Assembly (NCBI RefSeq): GCF_900187105.1
Contig: NZ_LT906482.1
Coordinates: 62,001-126,000 of the forward strand
DNA length: 64,000 nucleotides
Direction of reading: 5' to 3'
Source: Eikenella corrodens
GTDB lineage: Bacteria > Pseudomonadota > Gammaproteobacteria > Burkholderiales > Neisseriaceae
Part shown: positions 17,466 through 26,663 of the stretch, in pieces
Layout: the number at the start of each line of letters is the position of its first letter
Numbering within the stretch: the stretch's first letter is position 1
Notes under the pieces: model-generated
What the model saw: the letters and a program-made list of their open reading frames with translations, nothing else
Databases searched by the model: none
What the model was told of the DNA's origin: nothing
Position numbers and translations under genes: made by a program

Positions 17466-18260
17466 TCAAGCTGCAAAGGTATGCTCCGGCGCAGGATAGG
17501 TTTTCTCTTTCACTTCGCGCACATAAGCCGCCACCGCCGCCTGAATGCTATCCTGTCCATGCATGAAGTTTTTCACAAACTTCGCCGTTTGGCCGGGGAA
17601 CACGCCGAGCATATCGTGCATCACCAGCACTTGCCCGTCGCAGTCCACGCCCGCGCCGATGCCGATGGTGGGGCAGGCCAGCGTTTCGGTAATTTGTTTG
17701 CCCAAAGCATCGGGGACGCACTCCATCAGCACCACTGCCGCGCCGGCCTTCTCGTGCGCCAGCGCATCATTCAGCAATGCCTGCGCCGCCACATCGCCCT
17801 TGCCCTGCACCTTATAGCCGCCAAACACATGCACCGACTGCGGCGTGAGCCCGATGTGCGCGCACACCGGGATGCCGCGCAGCTGCAGAAACTCGGTGGT
17901 TTCCGCCATCCAGGCGCCGCCTTCCAGCTTCACCATATGCGCACCTGCCGCCATCAATTCGGCCGCAGCGGCAAAAGCCTGCTCCTTGCTCTGCTGGTAG
18001 GCGCCAAACGGCAAATCGCTCACGATCAGCGCATTGCTGCTGCCGCGCGCCACTGCCGCCGTGTGGTAGCACATATCGGCCAGGCTCACCGGCAGGGTGG
18101 ATTTCTGCCCCTGCACCGTCATGCCCAGCGAATCGCCCACCAGCAGCATATCCACCCCCGCCGCATCCATCAGCGCGGCAAAGCTGGCTTCGTAGCAAGT
18201 GAGCATGGCGATTTTCTCGCCCTCGCGCTTCATTTTGCGCAAAGTGTTCACAGTAATCAC
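17466..18260 (-). CDS. panB: 3-methyl-2-oxobutanoate hydroxymethyltransferase
   Basis: PanB is the first enzyme of pantothenate synthesis; it adds a hydroxymethyl group from methylene-tetrahydrofolate to 2-oxoisovalerate to give ketopantoate. The 264-residue length fits. The Mg2+-binding [15 protein letters not shown] segment and later motifs [25 protein letters not shown] and [21 protein letters not shown] are all present. Other pan genes are not in the window. A wide-spaced DUS pair (17375-17386 and 17437-17448) lies downstream. Confidence 0.96.
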   Translation of the reverse strand: MITVNTLRKMKREGEKIAMLTCYEASFAALMDAAGVDMLLVGDSLGMTVQGQKSTLPVSLADMCYHTAAVARGSSNALIVSDLPFGAYQQSKEQAFAAAAELMAAGAHMVKLEGGAWMAETTEFLQLRGIPVCAHIGLTPQSVHVFGGYKVQGKGDVAAQALLNDALAHEKAGAAVVLMECVPDALGKQITETLACPTIGIGAGVDCDGQVLVMHDMLGVFPGQTAKFVKNFMHGQDSIQAAVAAYVREVKEKTYPAPEHTFAA

Positions 18261-18398
18261 GGCATTTCCTTTTCACGATCAGATGGCGCGCAAGGCTACC
18301 TGAAAACCTTAGCGCAGGCAAACCCGAAGTGTTTTCAGGTAGCCTTCGGCATAGCCGTTCCCTATAATCACCCTATCCCAATCCACAGGAAAACGCTG

Positions 18399-19082
18399 AT
18401 GAAAAAAACCGCCCTCCTCCTGCCCGCCCTGCTGGCCGGCCTCAGCCTTGCTCCCGCCCTAGCCGAGCCGCTCAACTACAACCTGCTCAAATTCAGCGAA
18501 ACCGCCAGCCGCACCGTGCCCAACAATTGGATAACCGTACGCCTGAAAGTTTCCACCACCCACGCCAATCCCGCCCAGGCTGCCGCCGAAACCACGCGCC
18601 GCTTAAACATTCTGCAAAGTCGCGCCCGCCGCCTCTCCGGCGCAGAAGTGGAGCTGGAAGGCCGCCACGCCTACCAAAGCTACCGCAACGGCTCACGCCC
18701 TTGGGAAGACATCGCCATCTTGCGCGTTTCCGGCAGCGATTTCCAAGCCATCGGCAAGCTGATTGCCGAAAGCAGCGGCGAAGCTACCATCAACGATATA
18801 GGCTTCTCACTCAAGCCAGAAAGCCGCCGCCAAATTGAAGAAAGCCTCGCCATCGAAGCCCTGCAAAATTTCCGCAAACGCGCCGACACCCTCAGCCGCA
18901 GCATGGGCGGCAGCGGCTACCGCGTGGTGGAAGTATCGTTGCAGCAAAACGAACAAACCCTGGCCGTTCCCGCGATGGCACGCGCCGCCGCCTATGAAAA
19001 AGCAGGCAGCCCCGAGCCCGTGTTCGACAGCCCGGGCAGCAGCACCGTGCAGCAAACCGCAAACGGCACAATCCAGTATTGA
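18399..19082 (+). CDS. SIMPL domain (DUF541) periplasmic protein
   Basis: This 227-residue protein has a cleavable signal peptide (MKKTALLLPALLAGLSLAPALA) and a DUF541/SIMPL domain, a family of secreted or periplasmic proteins of poorly defined function. Characteristic features are the VRLKVSTTHANPAQAA start of the domain, the NDIGFSLKP strand and the EALQNFRKRADTLSRSMGG helix. A Shine-Dalgarno ACAGGAA precedes the ATG at 18399. The gene is convergent with the phosphohexomutase gene and ends at a strong shared terminator. Confidence 0.8.
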   Translation: MKKTALLLPALLAGLSLAPALAEPLNYNLLKFSETASRTVPNNWITVRLKVSTTHANPAQAAAETTRRLNILQSRARRLSGAEVELEGRHAYQSYRNGSRPWEDIAILRVSGSDFQAIGKLIAESSGEATINDIGFSLKPESRRQIEESLAIEALQNFRKRADTLSRSMGGSGYRVVEVSLQQNEQTLAVPAMARAAAYEKAGSPEPVFDSPGSSTVQQTANGTIQY

Positions 19083-19131
19083 ATACAGAAAACCCTGCCC
19101 AGCCTTTTCCTAAAGCGATCAGGCCGCCTGA

Positions 19132-19171
19132 AAACCAAACCGCACCGTATTGCCACGGTGCGGTTTGGTTT
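19132..19171. terminator. Bidirectional Rho-independent terminator
   Basis: A perfect 17 bp stem (19132-19148 with 19155-19171) around a 6 nt loop has A-rich and T-rich outer arms, so it can work both ways. It sits between the convergent SIMPL gene and phosphohexomutase gene. A variant DUS, AGGCCGCCTGAA (19121-19132), abuts it. Confidence 0.85.
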
Positions 19172-19183
19172 ATCCGGCTCGTT

Positions 19184-20563
19184 TCACAACGGCCACTGCA
19201 AGCCGCCGTGTTGTTCCACCAGGGTTTTGAACTGCGCCTGAATCCGCGCCAGCGCGGCCTGGTTGTCGCCCTCGAAGCGCAACACCAACACCGGCGTGGT
19301 GTTGGAAGCGCGCAGCAGGCCGAAGCCGTCGGCGAATTCGGCGCGCAGGCCGTCGATGGTAATCAGCTCTTGCAGGCCGTCGAACCGGGCGGCCTGCGCC
19401 AAATCGGCAATCAATGCGTGCCCATCGGCGTCTTCGGGCAGGGCGATATTCAATTCGGGGGTGGACACGCCTTCCGGCAAGGCTTCCAGCACAGCGCTGG
19501 GGTTGGGGCTGGCTGAAAGGATTTCCAGCAGGCGCGCACCAGCGTAGAGGCCATCGTCGAAGCCGAACCAGCGTTCTTTGAAAAACACATGCCCGCTCAT
19601 TTCGCCCGCCAAAAGCGCGCCGTGCTGCTTGATGGCGGCTTTGATGAAGCTGTGGCCGGTTTTGCTCATCACCGGTTCGCCTCCGTGCTGCTTAATCCAC
19701 GGCGCCAGCAGACGGGTGGATTTCACGTCGTAAATCACTTTCGCGCCGGGGTTGCGCCCGAGCACATCTTGCGCAAACAGCATCAGTTGGCGGTCGGGAT
19801 AGATGATGCTGCCGCTGCGGGTAACCACGCCGAGGCGGTCGCCGTCGCCGTCGAAAGCAAGGCCGACTTCAGCCGCGCCGGCCTGCACGGCACAGATAAG
19901 GTCTTGTAGATTGGCAGGCTTGGCGGGGTCGGGATGGTGGTTGGGGAAATGGCCGTCCACTTCGCAAAACAGCTCCTCCACTTCGCAGCCCAGCGCACGA
20001 TACAGCCGACCGGCAAACGCCCCGGCCACGCCGTTGCCGGCATCGACGGCGATTTTCATCGGCCGTTGCAGGCGGATATGGCCGGCGATGTGTTGAATAT
20101 ATTCGTCTGCCACATCCAAACGGCGCACGCTGCCTTGCGGGCTACCTGAAACAAAATCCTGCGCTTGAATGATGCCGCGCAACTCTTGAATACTTTCCCC
20201 GGCCAGGGTATTGCCGCCAAGCATCATTTTGAAGCCGTTGTAATCGGGCGGGTTGTGGCTGCCGGTAATCATCACGCCGCTGCCGGAGCAATGCTGCACG
20301 GCGGCGAAATACAGCATGGGCGTGGCCACCATGCCCACATCGGCCACCTCCAGCCCGCCTGCGGTGAGCCCGCGCATCAGCGCAGCCTGCAATGCCGGGC
20401 CGCTGAGCCGGCCGTCGCGCCCCACGGTAATCTGCCGCAGGCCTTGCCGGGCGGCACGCGTAGCGATGGCGCGGCCGATTTGCTCGGCAGCCGCTTCGGT
20501 GAGGGTTTGGCCGACGATACCGCGGATGTCGTAGGCTTTGAAAATGCTGGGGGAAATGGGCAT
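19184..20563 (-). CDS. Phosphomannomutase/phosphoglucomutase
   Basis: This enzyme of the alpha-D-phosphohexomutase family interconverts hexose 1- and 6-phosphates for lipooligosaccharide or polysaccharide precursors. It has 459 residues and resembles the AlgC/ManB/Pgm group. The active-site phosphoserine is in VMITGSHNPPDYNGFK (about residue 100), the metal-binding loop is LAFDGDGDRLGVV, and the sugar-binding GEMSGHVFF follows. An in-frame eikDUS near 20145 encodes VSGSP in a surface loop. Substrate preference cannot be told from sequence. Confidence 0.92.
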   Translation of the reverse strand: MPISPSIFKAYDIRGIVGQTLTEAAAEQIGRAIATRAARQGLRQITVGRDGRLSGPALQAALMRGLTAGGLEVADVGMVATPMLYFAAVQHCSGSGVMITGSHNPPDYNGFKMMLGGNTLAGESIQELRGIIQAQDFVSGSPQGSVRRLDVADEYIQHIAGHIRLQRPMKIAVDAGNGVAGAFAGRLYRALGCEVEELFCEVDGHFPNHHPDPAKPANLQDLICAVQAGAAEVGLAFDGDGDRLGVVTRSGSIIYPDRQLMLFAQDVLGRNPGAKVIYDVKSTRLLAPWIKQHGGEPVMSKTGHSFIKAAIKQHGALLAGEMSGHVFFKERWFGFDDGLYAGARLLEILSASPNPSAVLEALPEGVSTPELNIALPEDADGHALIADLAQAARFDGLQELITIDGLRAEFADGFGLLRASNTTPVLVLRFEGDNQAALARIQAQFKTLVEQHGGLQWPL

Positions 20564-20716
20564 GGGAGTTCCTTTGTTTGTTCGGGATAGGGGCTACCTG
20601 AAAATATAGGGGCAAACAGAAAACCGCCCCACAACATGCTTGCAGGGCATGAGTATTCAACCTACCAGTTTTAATTTTCAGGTAGCCTTTAAGGGAGATA
20701 AAGGCTACCTGCAACC

Positions 20717-22417
20717 TTATTGCGGTTTGCTGCTGAGCTGTTGCGCTTTCTCAATCAGCTGCACAAACTGGCGGCGCAGGCCGTGGCGGTCGGGGAATTG
20801 GGCGTTGCGGGCCAGCTCGAGGGTTTGCGGCCAGCCGAAGTTGCCGCTGTATTTGCCGCCGCGCAAGAGTTCGCCGAAGGCAGCTGCGGCCACGGCCTGG
20901 CGGGTGGCGTTGCTGCCTTGGGCGAGCGGTTTGCTGCCCGTGGCCACGGGGCGGTTGATGAGGATGCTGCTGCTTTGGCCGGGCAGTTTGTAGCGCAGGT
21001 TGATGAAGGCGTATTCGCTGCCGGCTTTATCGTTGGCGGCGGGGGCGGCCTGGTAGCGGCTTTCGGGCAGCCAGCCGGTTTCCCCGGCGGGGATGATTTC
21101 ATACAGCGCGGTAACATTGTGGCCGGCGCCGATGTCGCCTGCATCCACTTGGTCGTTGTTGAAGTCTTCGCGGGCAAGCATGCGGTTTTCATAGCCGATC
21201 AGGCGGTATTCCTTCACGGTGGCGGGGTTGAATTCCACTTGGATTTTCACATCTTGCGCCACGGTGGCGAGCGTGGAGGAGAGCTGGCGGTGCAGCACTT
21301 TCTGCGCTTCTTCTGGGCTGTCGATGTAGCTGTAGTTGCCGTCGCCGGCATCGGCCAGCTGTTCCATCAGCCGTTCGTTGTAATTACCGCTACCGAAGCC
21401 GAGCGTGGTGAGAGAAATGCCACTTTTGCGTTTTTCGGCCACCATGCTGCGCAGGGTATTGAAATCGGTGATGCCCACGTTGAAATCGCCGTCGGTGGCG
21501 AGCAGGATGCGGTTGATGCCGTTGCGGATATAGGCGCGCTGGGCAGCCTGGTAGGCCTGTTGGATGGCATTTTCACCGGCGGTGGAGCCGCCTGCCTTCA
21601 GGCTGTCGAGCGCGGCGAGGATTTTCTGCCGCTGGTTGCCCGGGGTGGGCGGCAGCACGACTTTGTTGCCGTCGGCATAGGTAACAAGGGTGATGCGGTC
21701 TTGGGCGCGGGTTTGGTGCGCGAGGGTGCAGAGGGTGTATTTCACCATCGGCAGTTTGTCGCGGCTATACATGGAGCCGGACACGTCCACCAGGAACACG
21801 AGGTTGGCCGGCGGCAGCGCGGCCTGGCTCACTTCTTTGGCCTGAATGCCGATGCGGATCAGCTTGGCGCCGCTGCGGAAGGGGGAATCCACGGTTTCGG
21901 TGTGCACGGCGAAGGGTTTGCCGTCGGTAGGCTTGGCGTAGCCGTAGTCGAAATAGTTGATGATTTCTTCAATGCGCACGGCATCGGCGGGCGGCAGGCG
22001 GCCGGTTTGGGTGAGGAAGCGGCGGATGTTGGCGTAGCTGCCGGTGTCCACATCAATGCTGAAGGTGGAAACGGGCTGCTCGGCCACGGCATGCACAGGG
22101 TTGGGCTCATAATGGCCGTAGCGCTCGGTGTTTTGGCGCGGTGGAGCCATTTGGCGAGTGGCCACGGAGCCAACAGCAGCCTCAGCCATTGGTGCGGCAT
22201 TGGCCGACAAATCTGCGGGGGCAGCACTCTTCACCGCTGCCTGCGGCATGGCGCGTAAGCTGAAGCGGGCATTTCGGGATTCATAATAATCCGGCTGTTC
22301 GTCCAAATAACGCGAACAGGCCTGATGAACACGTTGGACATTGTCTGCCAGCGCGGGCAGGGCGGATACAGACAATAAGGCCAGCAAAACAGTGCGGGCA
22401 AACGGCGGTTTGTGCAT
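20717..22417 (-). CDS. von Willebrand factor A domain protein (DUF3520 type)
   Basis: This 566-residue exported protein has a signal peptide (MHKPPFARTVLLALLSVSALPALA), a low-complexity Ala-rich stretch, a vWF-A N-terminal region with the FSIDVDTGSYANIRRFL segment, the vWA domain with a complete MIDAS motif (VDVSGSMYSRD), and a C-terminal DUF3520 region. It resembles E. coli YfbK. The start is the ATG at 22415-22417 with AAGGAG upstream. The function is unknown; such proteins bind partners through a metal site. It has a good promoter upstream. Confidence 0.88.
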   Translation of the reverse strand: MHKPPFARTVLLALLSVSALPALADNVQRVHQACSRYLDEQPDYYESRNARFSLRAMPQAAVKSAAPADLSANAAPMAEAAVGSVATRQMAPPRQNTERYGHYEPNPVHAVAEQPVSTFSIDVDTGSYANIRRFLTQTGRLPPADAVRIEEIINYFDYGYAKPTDGKPFAVHTETVDSPFRSGAKLIRIGIQAKEVSQAALPPANLVFLVDVSGSMYSRDKLPMVKYTLCTLAHQTRAQDRITLVTYADGNKVVLPPTPGNQRQKILAALDSLKAGGSTAGENAIQQAYQAAQRAYIRNGINRILLATDGDFNVGITDFNTLRSMVAEKRKSGISLTTLGFGSGNYNERLMEQLADAGDGNYSYIDSPEEAQKVLHRQLSSTLATVAQDVKIQVEFNPATVKEYRLIGYENRMLAREDFNNDQVDAGDIGAGHNVTALYEIIPAGETGWLPESRYQAAPAANDKAGSEYAFINLRYKLPGQSSSILINRPVATGSKPLAQGSNATRQAVAAAAFGELLRGGKYSGNFGWPQTLELARNAQFPDRHGLRRQFVQLIEKAQQLSSKPQ

Positions 22418-22456
22418 GGCAAACTCCTTAGCAAGCAAACAGGGGAAATAGCTGCC

Positions 22457-22484
22457 ATTATATAGCCGCCCACGCCGCCTGCAA
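22457..22484 (-). promoter_or_regulatory. Predicted sigma70 promoter of the vWA gene
   Basis: On the minus strand TTGCAG (22479-22484) and TATAAT (22457-22462) are 16 bp apart, 40 bp upstream of the start codon. The -10 box is perfect. Confidence 0.5.
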
Positions 22485-22633
22485 ACCAAGTGCCACTCCC
22501 TGCCGCCGCTCTATTTTCAGGTAGCCTCCAAGCCTTTTGGGGCCAGCATTCGGGCGCGGATTTTGGTATCATTCCCCTATTGGCAACAGGCTACCTGAAA
22601 CCGGCCGGCCTAAACTTAACTGAGGAGAAAATC

Positions 22634-23131
22634 ATGTCTTTCAGAGAAATGAAACACGCAAACCAGCAGCTATCCAATGAAGAAGCCATCGCCATTTTGC
22701 AGCGCGGCAAATCCGGCGTACTCGCGCTGCACGGCGACAACGACTATCCCTATGCCGTGCCGATCAGCTACGTTTACCACGAAGGCAAAATCATCCTACA
22801 CGGCGCGCCCGCAGGCCATAAACACGAGCTGCTCGCGCGCGACAACCACGTTTCCTTCTGCGTGGTCGATCTCAACGACATCGTGCCGCAGGAATTTACC
22901 ACCTATTTCCGCAGCGCCATCGTGTTCGGCACAGTACGCACCGTTACCGACCCCGCCGAAAAACAGGCTGCACTCGAAGCCGTGGGGCACAAATATTCCC
23001 CCGACCAAAACGGCCTCCTGCCCTATATCGGCAAACATTTTGATTATGTGAAAGTGATGGTTTTAGAAATCGACCACCTCACTGCCAAAGAATCCATCGA
23101 GCTCGTCCGAGCCAAAACCAGCCACTCATAA
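22634..23131 (+). CDS. Pyridoxamine 5'-phosphate oxidase-like flavin-binding protein
   Basis: This 165-residue split-barrel protein is of the PNPOx-like group related to Nim nitroimidazole reductases. It shows the typical opening (EEAIAILQRGKSGVLAL), the flavin-binding strands PYAVPISYVYHEGKIILHGAPAGHK (in two parts) and the VSFCVVD strand. The likely cofactor is FMN or F420-like; the substrate is unknown. TGAGGAG precedes the ATG. The sulfurtransferase/phosphatase-like gene starts 13 bp downstream, suggesting an operon. Confidence 0.82.
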   Translation: MSFREMKHANQQLSNEEAIAILQRGKSGVLALHGDNDYPYAVPISYVYHEGKIILHGAPAGHKHELLARDNHVSFCVVDLNDIVPQEFTTYFRSAIVFGTVRTVTDPAEKQAALEAVGHKYSPDQNGLLPYIGKHFDYVKVMVLEIDHLTAKESIELVRAKTSHS

Positions 23132-23144
23132 ACCAAGGAAAACC

Positions 23145-23585
23145 ATGTCAAACCAAGCCCCCTTCCCCGCCATTGCTCCCGGCCTGTTTGTTTCTCCGCA
23201 AATCAGCCGCCAAGACATTCTCGCCGCCGCTGCCGCAGGCGTGCAAACCATCATCTGCAACCGCCCCGACGGCGAAGAGCCCGGCCAGCCCAGCTTTGAG
23301 CAAATCCGCCATTGGGCGGCCGAAGCCGGTATCCGGCACGTTATTCACCAGCCCATGCTGATGCCGCAAATCGATGTCGCCGCTGCCGCACAGTTTGCCA
23401 AACACCTGGCCGACAATCCCGCGCCAGCCCTTGCCTACTGCCGCAGCGGCACCCGCAGCAGCTTCTTGTGGGCCATGGGGCAGGCCGCCCAAGGCGCAGA
23501 CCCGCACCAACTGGTGCAAACCGCTGCCGCCGCCGGCATCGACCTTACTGCCGCACTGCCCCGTTTGCAGGAAACACAAGCATAG
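23145..23585 (+). CDS. TIGR01244 family sulfurtransferase/phosphatase-like protein
   Basis: This 146-residue protein belongs to the DUF442/BlhA-like group (beta-lactamase hydrolase-like proteins). The P-loop CRSGTRS (about residue 100) has the Cys-X5-Arg arrangement of protein tyrosine phosphatases. The N-terminal SPQISRQDILAAAAAGVQTIICNRPDGE segment (in two parts) is diagnostic. Relatives act in sulfide detoxification, often fused to or beside a persulfide dioxygenase, which is absent here. Probably co-transcribed with the flavin-binding gene. Confidence 0.82.
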   Translation: MSNQAPFPAIAPGLFVSPQISRQDILAAAAAGVQTIICNRPDGEEPGQPSFEQIRHWAAEAGIRHVIHQPMLMPQIDVAAAAQFAKHLADNPAPALAYCRSGTRSSFLWAMGQAAQGADPHQLVQTAAAAGIDLTAALPRLQETQA

Positions 23586-23880
23586 GCTGGATTTGCCTGC
23601 ACAATGTTAACTTCGGTGCAACTGAGCTTTTCAGGTAGCCTCACCTACCATCCAGAGGCTACCTGAAACGAGTGAATCAGCGTTTCTGCAAAGCCAACGC
23701 CTCTGTTTCAACAAAGTTAAAACCCGGCCAGATGCAATAAAACTTTGGGCAGACCGTTTTCAGGTAGCCTCATCCGGCGGGCTAAAGGCTACCTGAAACT
23801 ACCTTAAACAATGTCTTGGTATAGCCCAAGCAGAGTTTCAGCAAAGCTCAAGCCCCGCCCACACAAAAAAGGAGCCGCCC
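23586..23880. other. DUS-rich intergenic region
   Basis: About 295 bp without a gene. It holds at least four eikDUS copies in two inverted pairs (around 23630-23670 and 23758-23798) and two related A-rich segments with AAAGTTAAAACCCGGCC and AAAGCTCAAGCCCCGCC, apparently a decayed duplication. The nfeD promoter is presumably here, but no clear consensus is seen. AAAGGAG before nfeD is its ribosome-binding site. Confidence 0.5.
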
Positions 23881-24300
23881 ATGCACTATTGGTATTGGTT
23901 TATCGCCGCAGCCGCCCTGTTCGTTCTCGAAATGTTCAGCGGCACGTTCTACCTGCTGGTGGCCAGCATCGCCCTGCTCGGTGCAGGCGTGGCCGCCTGG
24001 CTCGGTGCGGGCAGCGGCGTATCGCTGCTGGTGGCCGTGCTGCTTTCCGCAGCCGGCATCGCCGCCGTGTACCGCATCCGGCGCAACCGCCGCACCCACG
24101 CCGCCGATGCCGAAGGCGATTTGGACATCGGCAACACTGTGCTGCTGCACCAACCCCAATCCGGCAGCCTGTGGCTCGTGCAATATCGCGGCACCTATTG
24201 GCAGGCCGAAGCTCCCTTCCCCGCGCAGGCCGGTCAAGCCGCCCGCATCGCCGGGAAATCCGGCAACATCCTGATTTTGCAACCTCTGGAGGAAAACTGA
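23881..24300 (+). CDS. NfeD-family membrane protein
   Basis: This 139-residue protein has an N-terminal hydrophobic hairpin (about 5-65), a basic loop (RIRRNRR) and a C-terminal OB-fold domain of NfeD type. NfeD proteins partner with SPFH/stomatin proteins in membrane microdomains, and that partner gene follows directly with a 1 bp TGATG overlap. AAAGGAG precedes the ATG. Confidence 0.88.
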   Translation: MHYWYWFIAAAALFVLEMFSGTFYLLVASIALLGAGVAAWLGAGSGVSLLVAVLLSAAGIAAVYRIRRNRRTHAADAEGDLDIGNTVLLHQPQSGSLWLVQYRGTYWQAEAPFPAQAGQAARIAGKSGNILILQPLEEN

Positions 24301-25262
24301 TGGATATCGTTACCCTGGCAATCCTATTTGCCGTTATCGTTGTATTCGGCTTTAAAGCCTTCACCGTCGTGCCGCAGCAGGAAGCCTATGTGGTGGAGCG
24401 GCTCGGCCGCTTCCACGCCGTGCTCAACCCCGGCCTCAACTTCCTCATCCCCTTCCTCGACCGCGTGGCCTACAAGCACCTGCTCAAAGAAATCCCGCTC
24501 GATGTGCCCAGCCAGGTGTGTATCACCCGCGACAACACCCAGCTCACCGTAGACGGCATCATCTACTTCCAAGTAACCGACGCCAAACTCGCCTCCTACG
24601 GCTCCAGCAACTACATCACCGCCATCACCCAGCTCGCGCAAACCACCCTGCGTTCCGTCATCGGCCGCATGGAACTGGACAAAACCTTTGAAGAGCGCGA
24701 CGACATCAACCGCACCGTGGTCGCCTCGCTCGACGAAGCCGCCGTATCTTGGGGCGTGAAAGTATTGCGCTACGAAATCAAAGATCTCGTGCCGCCGCAG
24801 GAAATCCTGCGTGCCATGCAGGCGCAAATCACCGCCGAACGCGAAAAACGCGCCCGCATCGCCCAATCCGAAGGCCTAAAAATCGAGCAAATCAACCTTG
24901 CTTCGGGCGAGCGTGAAGCCGAAATCAAAAAATCCGAAGGTGAAGCCCAAGCCGCCGTCAACGCCTCGCAAGGCGAAAAAGTGGCCCGCATCAACCGCGC
25001 CCAAGGCGAAGCCGAAGCCCTGAAACTGGTGGCGCAAGCCAGCGCCGACGCCATCCGCCTGGTGGCCGACGCCATCAACCAGCCCGGTGGCAACGAAGCC
25101 GTTAATCTGAAAGTGGCCGAACAATACGTAGACGCCTTCGCCAAACTGGCTAAAGAAGGCAACACCCTGATTATGCCCGCCAACGTGGCCGACATCGGCG
25201 GTCTCGTCTCCGCCGGTATGAGCATCATCAAAGGCCAGCAAGACAAAACGCCTGCGGCTTGA
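24300..25262 (+). CDS. qmcA: SPFH/stomatin-like membrane protein (QmcA-like)
   Basis: This 320-residue protein has one N-terminal membrane helix (3-22), an SPFH/band 7 domain (about 25-200; QQEAYVVERLGRF and TLRSVIGRMELD are characteristic) and an alanine/glutamate-rich coiled coil (about 190-265). It resembles E. coli QmcA, which oligomerises at the inner membrane and is linked to FtsH quality control. The ATG at 24300 overlaps the nfeD stop codon, so the pair is translationally coupled. A DUS hairpin ends the operon. Confidence 0.9.
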   Translation: MDIVTLAILFAVIVVFGFKAFTVVPQQEAYVVERLGRFHAVLNPGLNFLIPFLDRVAYKHLLKEIPLDVPSQVCITRDNTQLTVDGIIYFQVTDAKLASYGSSNYITAITQLAQTTLRSVIGRMELDKTFEERDDINRTVVASLDEAAVSWGVKVLRYEIKDLVPPQEILRAMQAQITAEREKRARIAQSEGLKIEQINLASGEREAEIKKSEGEAQAAVNASQGEKVARINRAQGEAEALKLVAQASADAIRLVADAINQPGGNEAVNLKVAEQYVDAFAKLAKEGNTLIMPANVADIGGLVSAGMSIIKGQQDKTPAA

Positions 25263-25286
25263 TTGCGATTGCTAGGGAATGTGCAA

Positions 25287-25319
25287 AGGCTACCTGAAAC
25301 CATTTCAGGTAGCCTTTTG
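25287..25319. terminator. Inverted eikDUS pair terminator
   Basis: AGGCTACCTGAA (25287-25298) and TTCAGGTAGCCT (25304-25315) are 5 bp apart, flanked by AA and followed by TTT. It lies between the convergent qmcA (+) and EEP (-) genes. Confidence 0.7.
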
Positions 25320-25329
25320 TTATTAATCC

Positions 25330-26085
25330 CTACCACTTCGGCTCAACCACAGCTGAGAGCGGTAGATGGTCGGAGAGTTGTTGCCATGGTAAACCTTGAT
25401 GGCTTACCGCGTTTAATACGGTGAGATGGCGGGTGTAGATGCGGTCTAGGCTGAGTATCGGCATTCTTGCAGGGAAGGTTTTCGGCCGTCCGGCAGAAAG
25501 ATGGGCGAAAGCTTCGTCTAAACCAAGCAGTTGACCGAAGCGGCTGCATGAGCGTTGCCGCCAGTCGTTGAAGTCGCCAGCGAGAATCAGCGGGGCATCG
25601 GATGGAATCTGGTGTTCGATATAGTCAGCAATGGTGCGGTATTGCCGTTTGCGGTCAGCCTCACGCAGATTGAGGTGTACGCAGAGGCAGATAAGCGGCC
25701 TATCCCAGCCGGGTGGTTGAATTTCGCAATGCAGTACGCCGCGTTGTTCGAGCCGGTTTACCGATACGTTTAGATTAGTGCGCATCTGCAGCGGCAGGCG
25801 GCTGAGGATGGCGTTGCCGTGGTGGCGGCCGGCATAGGTGGCGTTTTGGCCGTAGCTGCAGGCAAAAGCGAGCTGCCGGCCAATCACTTCGCCATGTGGC
25901 TCGGCAGGAAATTCGGGCACGTTCTGCTGCCGTTTGTGGTGCACGCCCTGCACTTCCTGCAAAAACAGGATGTCGGTATCGAGATGTTGCAGGGCATCGA
26001 CCATTTGCGGCAGTTGTAGCCGCCGATTTAGTGGCGACATGCCTTTGTGGATATTGTAGGTGGTGATGGAAACGGCGCGGCTCAT
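25330..26085 (-). CDS. Endonuclease/exonuclease/phosphatase family protein
   Basis: This 251-residue EEP-fold hydrolase has the Asn-containing start ITTYNIHKGMSP, the catalytic Glu in LFLQEVQG, the HGNAILSRLPL strand, ILAGDFNDWR (catalytic Asp and Asn) and LSDHLPLSAVV (catalytic Asp-His) near the end. It is related to YbhP-type proteins; whether it cuts DNA, RNA or a phosphoester is unknown. The start at 26083-26085 is chosen because the family begins here; upstream codons are AT-rich and DUS-containing. No signal peptide. Confidence 0.85.
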   Translation of the reverse strand: MSRAVSITTYNIHKGMSPLNRRLQLPQMVDALQHLDTDILFLQEVQGVHHKRQQNVPEFPAEPHGEVIGRQLAFACSYGQNATYAGRHHGNAILSRLPLQMRTNLNVSVNRLEQRGVLHCEIQPPGWDRPLICLCVHLNLREADRKRQYRTIADYIEHQIPSDAPLILAGDFNDWRQRSCSRFGQLLGLDEAFAHLSAGRPKTFPARMPILSLDRIYTRHLTVLNAVSHQGLPWQQLSDHLPLSAVVEPKW

Positions 26086-26270
26086 GGTGTGGCGTGGCAA
26101 AGAAATATAATGCTGTTTTTCAGGTAGCATCTTATGTGCCAACCTGCAATACTCTGCTAAATATGGCCTGTCTATGCCATTTTCCAACTGCTTCAGTCAA
26201 AACTTTTCATTTCTGCCATATTCAGCCTGTTGGGCATCTATTTCCTGCCAGTTCAAGCTATTTTCAGTCA

Positions 26271-26298
26271 AAACAAAAGGCTGCCTTTCGGCAGCCTC
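26271..26298 (-). terminator. Rho-independent terminator of rpmE
   Basis: AGGCTGCC (26278-26285) pairs with GGCAGCCT (26290-26297) around a TTTC loop (GAAA on the transcribed strand). The RNA ends in a U-rich tract (TTTTGTTTT). It lies 20 bp past the rpmE stop. Confidence 0.8.
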
Positions 26299-26317
26299 GG
26301 GGAAACACGGCAGCAAA

Positions 26318-26533
26318 TTAACGTTGGAACATATTGCCGTATTTCTGATTGAATTTGTCCACACGACCGGCGCTATCCACGATCTTCTGTTTACCAGTGT
26401 AGAACGGGTGGCACTCGGAGCAAACTTCAATGTTGAATTCGGTTTTGCTCATGGCAGATTTAGTGATAAATTTGTTGCCGCAAGAGCAGGTAACATTGAC
26501 TTCGTGGTAGTCGGGATGAATCTCAGGTTTCAT
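26318..26533 (-). CDS. rpmE: 50S ribosomal protein L31
   Basis: This is the 71-residue ribosomal protein L31, at the large subunit central protuberance and intersubunit bridge. It is the zinc-binding (C+) form: CSCG at 16-19 and CSECH near 38-42 supply the ligands. [20 protein letters not shown] is the family signature. A hairpin terminator follows, and AAGGAAAAATC precedes the ATG. No zinc-free paralogue is in the window. Confidence 0.97.
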   Translation of the reverse strand: MKPEIHPDYHEVNVTCSCGNKFITKSAMSKTEFNIEVCSECHPFYTGKQKIVDSAGRVDKFNQKYGNMFQR

Positions 26534-26663
26534 GATTTTTCCTTTAAAAAGCGGGTATAGGGAATTTGCCTATACTACAGACAAGCGGCGAATTGTACTT
26601 AAAAACGTCCATTAAGGCAATAGGCTGCGCGCATATTAGGCTACCTGAAAACTTATTTTTCGG

